From the NCBI GenBank assembly GCA_947561715.1, contig OX387200.1, positions 10,542,501 through 10,606,500 of the forward strand: a DNA stretch of 64,000 nucleotides, written 5' to 3'. Position numbers and translations under genes: made by a program. How positions within the stretch are numbered: position 1 is the stretch's first letter; each line of letters opens with the position of its first letter. Shown here piece after piece: positions 55,946-64,000 of the stretch. This DNA comes from Ascidia mentula (taxonomy: Eukaryota > Chordata > Ascidiacea > Phlebobranchia > Ascidiidae). The notes under the pieces were generated by a model. It was not told the DNA's origin. It made no database searches and saw only the letters and a program-made list of their open reading frames with translations.

Positions 55946-56375
55946 AGTAAGCCAGTTTTTGTCCTATATTCTGTATATTACAAACATCAGTTACACGTTC
56001 GAATGTAAGTTAATGATTGCATGTTTACATCCAAATACAAGGAACAAACCTAGGACTTCAATGAACTGAGGAAATCTAATTGAATAAAAAAAAAGACAAT
56101 GGCAATAAAGTGCCAGGACAACTATACATGTTACAACAAAATCAGGAGCCAATGCCAGTTGATTTGACACACAAAATAAACAACTTCTTGCATACAGTGA
56201 AAAAGCTTAAGTTGGATCTACACACATCATTCATTTTGAAATTTGTTGACAGGCGGATGACAAAATAAAAAGCTTTCACTGCAAAGTGCTTGTGTGCAAA
56301 TCCAACAAGTTTTAATCAACCTTGGTTAAAAACTAAACAATTTCACAAAAAATACTCGCCAGCAAAATAGAATGT

Positions 56376-58181
56376 TTACTCAATCATAACAACATCATCA
56401 ACAGTTGAAATCCTTCTTCTTTTAATATCACTTTTATTGCTAACAGGGTTTTGCACAGAATCACTTAATTTGCGTTTGCGATCAGAACAGACAATTTCAA
56501 CAATGCAATCATCATCATCATCATCATTGTTTTGAACATTGTTTTCTCCAACTGATGCTTCTGCTTTTTCCATCTTGCCTGTCTGACTTAAAACTTTAAA
56601 AGTCACATCATGTTCTAAGTTTTCCTCTTGTATTAAATTAATGTGAATATCATAGTTTTGCAGAAAGTCATCTGCCCGTAACCGAGATCCACTAATAAGG
56701 TCGAAGTCAGCCAGGGGACGACTAAAATCAATCGTGTCTTCGTCATCTTCTTCACTAGAAATCAAAATTGTTCCTTTGCCATCAAGAACTTCAACATCCG
56801 GGGCAAGCATACCCAAGTTGTCTTTCAGAAAGTTATCCCTAAACTCAGCCACTGTGAAGGTTTGTATGTTAACTGCAATTGTTATTTCTGGTTTTTCTGC
56901 ACAAACATAACAGTCCGGCTTGGGTGGATCCAAACAACAAGGGACAAGAAGCTTTTTAGCTGGATTTGCACATTTACGAACATATACACTACGACACTTT
57001 TCAAACTGATTCCTTAGTATACATATTGCTTGCATCACAATTAGCCCAGCAACAATTGCATTTGTTGTTGCAATGGCTGGGATAATGTTTCCAGCCATTG
57101 ATTTTACTTCAAAGACACTTTTAGTTTCAATGCCAAATATGTGAGCTCTAATGTTGGCAGCAGATGCTGTAAAATTTAATGCAGGAGCATCATCTTTATC
57201 CCACACTAACATGCCTTCTTCGTTAAGCTTGATGTTTAAATTTTTAATGCTTTCAGCAAATAACTTGGCATTATCCACAAGACTTAACACAGTTTGATGA
57301 TCTCCCTGTCCCAGGAATGGGGTGTTTTCAGGTTTCACTTCAGCCCATTCAACTGGGGTGGGAGGTTTTCTTTTTTTCCACAGCTTGTCCATAGATAGTA
57401 AATATTTTATGTCATGAGCAAAAAGCTTGTTGAAAATTTTTTCTGGATTGTAATCATTTTCCTTTGCCCAGTTCCGCGTACTTTTTCTTTCAATATTGCC
57501 CTGTCTATTGATTTTGGCCTCACTGATGTTACCTTCATTGGCTTCAGGGTCTTCTGTATCAGGAGAAACATCCTGATCTGCATCCTCCTCACCAAATAGC
57601 TGATTAAATAAGTACTTGGCCCAAACTATGCAATGAATTGGTTCAGAAGGTGTGTTTCTAATGGTACATCCAGGAAAAGTTTTTTGCCTTGGTGCTGGTG
57701 TGCATTCATAGCATTCTGTTACACCACGTTTTATTGCAGTGACTTGGCCGAGATATCCAGCAGAACCACTTTCAATTAGAGGCACATTGGCAGCAAGACA
57801 CATTCTATTGACATGGTTGCGGGCTGATCGGTTATCAAGGGCGTTCATGACAAGATCAAACTGCTTGAAGTACTGCATGTTGTATTCTGGATTGAAAATG
57901 GAATCATGAATGGCAGTTATATTTGCAGTAGGACAAAGTCGTAATACACTTTCTTTTGCAACATTAGCTTTGGAACAACCAACATGCTTTTTTTGAAAAA
58001 GGAATTGTCGGTTAAGATTGCTAACATCAATTGTGTCCAAGTCGATCACTTTAATGTGTTTAAATCCTGTTAAAACCAAATTTTTAAGAAGTTCACATCC
58101 GATGCCGCCTGCTCCAACCACAAACACATTAGATTCAGAAACATATTTTTGCAGTTCTGGCAACATACAAGGGTTTGCCAT
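56376..58181 (-). CDS. UBA2: SUMO-activating enzyme subunit 2
   Basis: Catalytic subunit of the SUMO E1. With SAE1 it adenylates the SUMO C-terminus, forms a thioester and hands SUMO to UBC9. A single frame of 601 codons covers the whole protein. Residues 18-39 hold the nucleotide-binding GAGGIG, followed by DLDTIDVSNLNRQFLF. RNHVNRMC lies at about 121. CYEC (157-160) and CYVC further on supply the structural zinc Cys. The catalytic Cys is residue 172 in FPGCTIRNTPSEPIHC (human Cys173). IKSMAGNIIPAIATTNAI-type sequence, the LLVPC.LDPP.P.CYVC segment and the ubiquitin-like domain (GKGTILISSEE, LRADDFLQNY) follow. The C-terminus has a basic nuclear signal (KRRRIS) and ends DDVVMIE, like a SUMO-interaction motif. 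The start is the MANP methionine rather than 19 codons upstream, because TTCTTTTCAG lies just before it and looks like a splice acceptor. Confidence 0.97.
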   Translation of the reverse strand: MANPCMLPELQKYVSESNVFVVGAGGIGCELLKNLVLTGFKHIKVIDLDTIDVSNLNRQFLFQKKHVGCSKANVAKESVLRLCPTANITAIHDSIFNPEYNMQYFKQFDLVMNALDNRSARNHVNRMCLAANVPLIESGSAGYLGQVTAIKRGVTECYECTPAPRQKTFPGCTIRNTPSEPIHCIVWAKYLFNQLFGEEDADQDVSPDTEDPEANEGNISEAKINRQGNIERKSTRNWAKENDYNPEKIFNKLFAHDIKYLLSMDKLWKKRKPPTPVEWAEVKPENTPFLGQGDHQTVLSLVDNAKLFAESIKNLNIKLNEEGMLVWDKDDAPALNFTASAANIRAHIFGIETKSVFEVKSMAGNIIPAIATTNAIVAGLIVMQAICILRNQFEKCRSVYVRKCANPAKKLLVPCCLDPPKPDCYVCAEKPEITIAVNIQTFTVAEFRDNFLKDNLGMLAPDVEVLDGKGTILISSEEDDEDTIDFSRPLADFDLISGSRLRADDFLQNYDIHINLIQEENLEHDVTFKVLSQTGKMEKAEASVGENNVQNNDDDDDDCIVEIVCSDRKRKLSDSVQNPVSNKSDIKRRRISTVDDVVMIE

Positions 58182-58189
58182 TAAATTGA

Positions 58190-58215
58190 TACGGCAATGT
58201 ACCTGAAAAGAATTT
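58190..58215 (-). promoter_or_regulatory. splice or trans-splice acceptor before UBA2
   Basis: On the - strand the sequence TTCTTTTCAG|GTACATTGCC stands about 23 bases before the UBA2 ATG. It is a strong acceptor with no obvious donor close upstream. It may end an ordinary 5' UTR intron or, since tunicates use spliced-leader trans-splicing, receive a leader. Confidence 0.4.
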
Positions 58216-59216
58216 AATGTTAATTTATTTATTAACACTAAACAACCTTTAGCTTTGTATTAGTAAACAATTATTTGGCAGGAAATTTTTTTTCCAATGT
58301 GGACTATTAGTTTCATTATGATTGATGTGCTTACATCACATTTTGACCTACAATAAGAACAGAAAAAACTTTAAATTACAAGAAAACAATCTTGCCTATC
58401 AAATTTAAAGCCATTAGTAATTAAATCTCAGCTCTCAGGTAAAACAATCAATCAAACTCCCTTTATTAAAACAACTTAAATCGATTTAGTTTGCAAAATA
58501 GGGAGGAAGCATGTTACATGAGCATTTTTGAACTTGTAATAAAATATAAATTAATACCGACGAGCAAAGACATGTAAAACCCAGATTGGAAAATATGTCG
58601 TGCGCGGAGGATTTATCCTCCGCGCAGAATTTTCAAAATCGGTCAAAAATCCGCGCAATTTTCGTGATTTTACTAGCAATCCGCGCAAAAATTATTAATC
58701 CGCGCACAAATCGCTCCAAGTCTTGCAACACTGATGACTTTTCCCCTAGACCCCAACTGTTCTGTGCCAATGTTCGGTTTGAAGGCTCTTTGGATATGCT
58801 TCACTGACCTGAGCGTTGATTTTTTTCTCTCCTTCTCTCGAAAATCACGAACAACGAAAAAAGGACAAGGTCGAGCGGGGTGAATGCAGTATTTGCCATC
58901 TGCACTTTATAATGGCGAAATTACGCACATTCGTCAAATTTGGAAATCCATTTGATCTTTTTTTGGAAAAACATGCGTTTTTGAATTCTTGGGCCGAGTT
59001 TTCTGCGCGCATACATAGGAGGTTACAGTCAACCTTACTTAATGTAGTTTGGGGATTAGCCTATGTTTCAAACTCACTTTGCCGAAATGTTTGATCACAT
59101 TAAGACGGAAGATTGCGACCCAAGCTAAGAGCCATTTTCTAAAATTGATGTTTCTACAACTCGGTTTCTTGAGTTTTCCTTCTTTTCTAAAACGTTCACC
59201 AAAGTTTCTTTCGGTG

Positions 59217-59608
59217 ATGGAAGATCGTTTAATGCTGCCTTATTTAACGAAAGAAATTTTATCCGCGCCATATAGGTACATCGACCCCGAGCTATACGCG
59301 AAAATTGGTCAGGAATTTTGCTTGGTTTTTCATATTATGTATGCAAAAACAGGCACTGATGAAGCAGTTGTCGAGTCATTCTACGAGTAATGGAAAAAAG
59401 TTTTGAAGTTCTCAAAAACAGAACAATCGTTGATTGGTCTATGCCCCATGCAATCCAGTGTGACGAGGCGTTATACGAGATGGCCAAACTTTATGTTAAA
59501 GGCAGCAAAAAGAAACATGGGATGGCACTCATCCCCGTATCGAAAGGTCGTCGGAGTAAACATAGGCATGGCGCTGCTTCTAAAGTGGTTACACGACAAA
59601 AAAATTAG
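59217..59608 (+). pseudogene. transposase-like C-terminal fragment (hAT element)
   Basis: Starts around MEDRLMLPYLTKEILSAPYR and continues through GTDEAVVESFYE, where the frame ends at 59390. A second frame overlapping that stop continues with VDWSMPHAIQCDEALYEMAK, then LIPVSKGRRSKHRHG (to 59608). The combination resembles proteins of the zinc-finger/hAT-derived type in animal genomes. This is recalled similarity, not a search result. The frame break and missing N-terminus show it is not functional. Confidence 0.5.
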
Positions 59609-59818
59609 GAACCAAAGTTTCCCTTTCTTGCATAAATTTTCGTGATGGCAACTGGCAAGTTACAAATCAAGCGTAAATAAAGTTAAAACGTTTTGAAACA
59701 CTTGTTTTTGCTTCACAGTTGTTTGTGGCAAATGGTTTTGTTAGGTTAAATGCGTTGTAGCTCCGTGCCAGAAAGAAGAACACCAATTAAACATTAATAA
59801 GTTCCTGGACAAAAAAAG

Positions 59819-59897
59819 GTGGGACCACGGGATTCCAACTCGCAACCCTCCAGACTAGCTTTCGCCACCCGTGGCAACTACGCCAAGTCATTGTACC
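59819..59897 (-). other. tRNA-like (SINE-type) segment
   Basis: Read on the - strand, this stretch has an A-box-like TGGCGTAGTTGC, an anticodon-arm-like GCTAGTCTGGAGGG, and a B-box-like GAGTTGGAATCCC. It ends GTCCCACC followed by a run of T (a Pol III terminator). The acceptor stem does not pair and the T-stem has mismatches, so it is not a working tRNA; a tRNA-derived SINE head or tRNA pseudogene inside the hAT element is most likely. Confidence 0.4.
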
Positions 59898-60187
59898 AGA
59901 CAGCCGCTTAAAAAGCGGATATAATCATCTGTGAAAAGTGCAATTTTATTCAAGTAAACGCTAATAACATTAAAGTATTATGAATCGGTTCTTAAAAATA
60001 CATTATTCCAGTGTTTTTTGCCAAAGGGAAAATAGGCTTGTTACTAAAGGCACAGTGCACTAAACAACAAAAAAATCTACTACAATCCGCGCAAAAAAAT
60101 CGCTAGTCCGCGCACAATCCGCGCAATCACCACCAACAGAAAAAAATCCTCCGCGCAGTTTGCAAACTTTCCAATCTGGTGTAAAAC

Positions 60188-61909
60188 AATGATTGTTTAG
60201 CATGTGCACAAAAGGTGTCAAATTAAACCTATCAAATGTTTCACCTGAAAGTAATACGAGTTAAACCAAACTGTTTTGATTCATAAACGCATATTGTTTG
60301 CTTTGAAAAAAACAAAGTTTTTACATTGCATTTTTCAACAAACAATAAAGACTTCGCAAATCTCATCTTACTACAACAAATGTTTTAACACTTCACTGTT
60401 CACTCTTCTAATTTTCAACGTTCGGCGCGTTTTTTCTGATACATCCGCGCCTGTAGAGTAAATGATTTGTAAAAAATTGCTCCCACTTTTTGTTATGGCT
60501 CCTAAATGACAACTTATTTAGAAAATAAACTGTCATGTAAATTATCATATAGTGGCATATTTTGGTTGCGAGGTATGTTTTGGTTTATGTACGACTGTAC
60601 GTTGAAGAGTCAGAGTAATTCGTGCATAAACGGTCGTAGCCGCGAACCTGTGGAAAACGCAATGGGCGAAAAAGTCTAATTTTTTACGTCGGTTCTGATT
60701 ACTATTCAGGTACAGACATCGAAATTTTGTTTGGTATGGTTGGAAAGGATGTTTAATGACGTTTCCAACGATGTAGTGGCCGCGGTGGCGTAAAAAAGTT
60801 ATGGCCGATTTATGACAATCCCATGTCCCACAAATCGTTGGTATTTTTATTTTAAAGTGTTTGAAACAAAGATTTTTCGGCTTGGCGTCAGCTAGTTTGC
60901 AATTCATAACATCTTGTTTCAAACAATTTAATTAATATTTCGATGTAGCCTATTGGTTTTGATCTGACCAAACTGCATCGATATTGAAGGATTGAGCTAC
61001 TGTGCATGGCAGTTCTACTTTTACAATAGCCCGCACGTTGTGACTAACGCAATGCAGTTTTACAAATTTTGCCTTGATACAACCAAAATCTGCATTTAGA
61101 TAAAAAAAAACTCAACCTCTCCAACAACAACATCGGCGAAGAGTCAACTCTTGTGGCCAGTTGTATTCACAAAAGTGTAAAACTGCTGCATTATACTGGT
61201 TGCGATATTAATCCGGATGCTGTAGGCCTTGTCGTCGCACAACACATTTATATGTAAAAAAGGCCTAAAGCGTACAACTGTCTTATGAACGAGAGTTAAA
61301 ACCAAAGTCATTGTAATCACGCGTTCAACGTATGTTCAAGTTGTGATGTCCGATAAAACGACATGGGAAGAAAAGAAGAACTAATTCCCGGGTAAGGTCA
61401 ATTCCTGATCGGACATTTTATTAGGAAAAACTTGCCGAGCTGGTTGCAGGTGAAAAAGTTGCAGCCGGCAGAAGCAGAAACATTATAGTTGTATTATAAA
61501 CCATGTAATTTGGGCAATGAAGCCATATAGGATATAGGCAACAAAATTAACTGCGTCAATTAAGTTAAAATAGTTATTGGCATTTCTTTGGCAAATAATA
61601 AATAAGGTTAATTTAAATACAAGTACTTCTTTTGCAAATGATAAATAAAGCTATGATATAACATAACTACTTATGGTTGGTCGGAAAACAAAGTCAACCC
61701 AACATAAACAACCTATTTAGGGCACTTATCTAAGCTATATAAATAACTGACGTAATCGACCAAATCGGCCAACTTTAAGTTGCATTCAAGTTGCGCAACA
61801 ACTCCAAACAAGGTATCAATACGTGTGGCCAAACGCAGACTATATAAGCAGAGCGACTAGCGCCTGCCAAGTCAGTGTGTTTTAATTGTTACTGTGTAAG
61901 GGTCTATAG
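60188..61909. other. non-coding region after the hAT element
   Basis: No gene is recognised. Two similar 27-bp segments, TTCTTTGGCAAATAATAAAT and TTCTTTTGCAAATGATAAAT, lie about 44 bp apart near 61584 and 61628. A TATA-like TATATAAGCAGAGCG at about 61841 precedes the hAT MITE and could mark a promoter, possibly of an old LTR-type element that extends to an AATAAA at about 62236; ends for such an element are not clear. Confidence 0.35.
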
Positions 61910-62147
61910 CAGTGTTTCTTAACCTTTTTGGGATCACGAACCCCTAAAACATTCTTTGAAAAGCTATGGACCTCTTTGCAAGAAACACATTGCAAATGTC
62001 GAAAAATTAAAATTCGTGGACAGCGAAACCTTATGGACATAGGAAAATACGTGGATTTTCGGAATAATTGTATTTCGTTTCATGGACCCCTTAATGCATC
62101 TTCTCGGACCCCTTGGGGGTTCATGGACCCCAGGTTAAGAACCCCCG
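61910..62147. mobile_element. 238-bp hAT MITE
   Basis: Flanked by the perfect 8-bp duplication GTCTATAG (61902-61909 and 62148-62155). The ends are CAGTGTTTCTTAACC and, inverted, CGGGGGTTCTTAACC. An 8-bp duplication with CAG....TTCTTAACC tips is the standard form of Charlie-like hAT MITEs. It contains AC/GT-rich CGGACCCC...GGGGGTTCATGGACCCC repeats and no coding frame. Confidence 0.92.
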
Positions 62148-62155
62148 GTCTATAG

Positions 62156-64000
62156 GCTGTTGGTTCTGCTTTAGTAGTGTCCATGTTTTGAAGAAACTTC
62201 TGTACAGTGCTGTATTATATTACTGGATTATCGACAATAAACGGATTTATGAACAACTTTTGACTGGTTTGAAGCTTGGTAGATGTATGTGTTTATAGTC
62301 GGGAATTAGACTACTTAGAAGACGCACAGACTTGTGTAAAGGAGTTATTTAACTCCAACAGTAGCCTTGAGATAGAGAAGGTAAAGTTGCCTACGAGGCC
62401 AACTAGGTGCCATCGAGACACAGTCGTATCCTTTGGGTGCAAGGCCGAGGCGCAGTCGTACCCCACGGTCACGCAGCAGGGGCGTACTCTGACAGCCTAC
62501 TTGCTAACTGCGTCCCCAAAATCAATACTTTGCCAACTTGCGGTTTGGCAGCAATAGGAATGAATTGTATTCAATCGAAATCAAAATGGAACACCATTTT
62601 TACAGTTGTAGGCTAATGCTTAGTAAATTTGATTTAAAGATTTTGTATGATTGCTAAACATGATTTAGGCACTGCAAGTAGAACACACGCCACATGAAGG
62701 AAGACGAATCTGCATTAAAGCAAAACAAGCAATCTGAAATAAAAGGTTTCGATCAAAATGTGGATTTTATTTAACGTGGTATCGAAGACGAGCGGTCCAA
62801 AATTGTGTTGAAATGTGTGGGTGTGAAGCTCATGCCCCGCAGGCTAAATAAACTATATTTTCAAATATCGTACACAGGTTTCAGTGTTCAAAGCGTTACC
62901 AAAGCATTTATACCGTGGACATAGTGCGTGGTATAGGTATAATCTACTCTATTAACGTTTAAGTAATCTTTGGTGAACGCAGGGCAAGGTATAGCGAACT
63001 TTGAAAAAGGTTTTAATTTATTTAAACTCCTCCAAGTATGAAATTATGAGCGTTTGCTTTTAGGCAACCGATTTTGTCCAGCCATTGATGTTGGGCGACA
63101 ACCAATCTTAGCCGTATAACGCTACAGGACATTCTCAGACAATGAAGCATTACTACAATAAAAAGTACATACATACGTTGCCGTCGCTCGGCCATGGAAG
63201 CCGCGACACAAAGTGTGTGACTTGGCAGACAACCGGATAATTCTGGTTTGACGAATTAGAGCAAACTATCGGCAATTATATAATTCCAATCTATTTTTTG
63301 TTTTATCGAGAATGCTACTTTGTCCAACAGCTTTGTAGTTTACATTTACTAGCTATTAAGATATGTGCGAACCGTTTTCGAGCCTATTGGCGCGTGTCAC
63401 AAAACGGGTTTGTATTCCTCACATCAACTTGTATTGAAACTGTGTAGCAGTTCACGAAAAATACTAACATTAGACGGTTTATAACGGAAAAGATGTTTGT
63501 AACGCAACGTAATTGCTTATTTAACTGATGTTTTACTTGAAAACATCAACGCATAAATTTTTTACAATATGCTCATTCAAAATTTAAATAGGATTTTTCA
63601 AAGTTATTCAGCAAAAAAAACAGTAATAAGACTGATGGTGGTTTGTGCGTTTCACAGAACATAATAGTCAAATCGGCTGCTATACACATCAAAAATAAAT
63701 CCATTATAGGCTATATATGCCCAGACGTTATAACGCCAACAAGTCAGAAAACAAGGTGTGTGGAATCTCTTTGTGTAAACAAATTCAAATGCAATACACT
63801 CAAAATAATAGGTGCTGTTTTTTTTTCCATTCATTGTTCAACATTTCCGGGGGATAAGTTTCATCCCACAAGGGCCCCTTTTACAGTTTAGGGGTTTACA
63901 CAAGCCGACATCGATGACAAATCCGAGATAGGCATGCGGAGAAAGAAGATGTTATTGTCTGACGAAACTTGACATCCAACACACTGTACACCAGTACGTT
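62156..64000. other. right end of window, no gene recognised
   Basis: AT-rich sequence with only short chance frames. The 93-codon frame at 62276-62557 has no recognisable domain. No structural RNA or clear repeat ends were seen. Confidence 0.4.

Larger units (their letters stand above)
58581..60179 (+). mobile_element. degenerate hAT-like DNA transposon
   Basis: A 1,599-bp element is flanked by the perfect 8-bp repeat TGTAAAAC (58573-58580 and 60180-60187). Its ends are exact inverted repeats CCAGATTGGAAA and TTTCCAATCTGG. Both subterminal regions carry arrays of (A)TCCGCGCA: about four copies at 58612-58712 and about four at 60085-60155, mostly in the same direction. Near the left end TGCGCGGAGGAT folds back on itself (58611-58636). 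The interior frames 59049-59390 and 59390-59608 (+ strand) resemble the end of a hAT-type transposase-derived protein, with MYAKTGTDEAVVESFY and then VDWSMPHAIQCDEALYEMAK in a shifted frame. The 5' domain is not recognisable, so the element is broken and non-autonomous. Confidence 0.8.

Noticed and set aside
61340-62250. Solo LTR with TATA box and AATAAA
   Set aside because: A TGT start, TATA-like and polyadenylation-like signals are suggestive, but no CA end, target duplication or second copy was found, so it is mentioned only as a possibility.
62276-62557. 93-codon frame as a gene
   Set aside because: No recognisable domain, no start context or splice partners, and composition like the surrounding DNA.

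Overview
The window looks like nuclear DNA from a compact, AT-rich invertebrate chordate genome, most likely an ascidian tunicate of Ciona type. This is an inference. It rests on animal-specific genes (TRPC channel, HAUS6, CCDC9-like, TTC6-like), many short GT-AG introns, short intergenic gaps and numerous small DNA-transposon relics. I see no bacterial-style operons and no CRISPR.

Layout. (1) 0.8-7.4 kb, + strand: a TRPC-type cation channel gene assembled from about 16 exons. (2) 9.2-13.9 kb, - strand: a B56 regulatory subunit of protein phosphatase 2A. (3) 16.3-18.4 kb, - strand: MEMO1. (4) 19.6-20.6 kb: a fold-back transposable element with a 6-bp target duplication. (5) 21.5-26.5 kb, - strand: a class-III PLP phospho-lyase closest to ETNPPL. 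(6) 27.2-30.2 kb: an element with about 200-bp terminal inverted repeats whose interior resembles parts of a LINE ORF2 (endonuclease and post-RT tail) on the - strand. (7) 30.6-42.5 kb, + strand: a long TPR protein, TTC6-like, carrying a hAT MITE and a perfect-hairpin insertion in its introns. (8) 42.7 kb: a complete type I hammerhead ribozyme in a short unit flanked by 13-bp direct repeats. (9) 44.5-48.7 kb, - strand: a CCDC9-like RG-rich protein, with a second, core-mutated hammerhead in an intron on the opposite strand. (10) 49.8-55.9 kb, - strand: HAUS6. (11) 56.4-58.2 kb, - strand: UBA2, intronless in its coding part. (12) 58.6-64 kb: a degenerate hAT transposon with arrays of a TCCGCGCA motif, then mostly non-coding DNA with another hAT MITE.

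The host genes are housekeeping or cytoskeletal and signalling genes without one shared pathway. UBA2, HAUS6 and CCDC9-like lie head to tail on the - strand with gaps of about 0.4 and 1.1 kb.

The most notable signal is the pair of related hammerhead ribozymes at 42.7 and 47.0 kb. Each is preceded by a small hairpin, and the better copy looks like a retroposed unit of about 113 bp. All calls come from reading the sequence and recalling protein families; no search was run.
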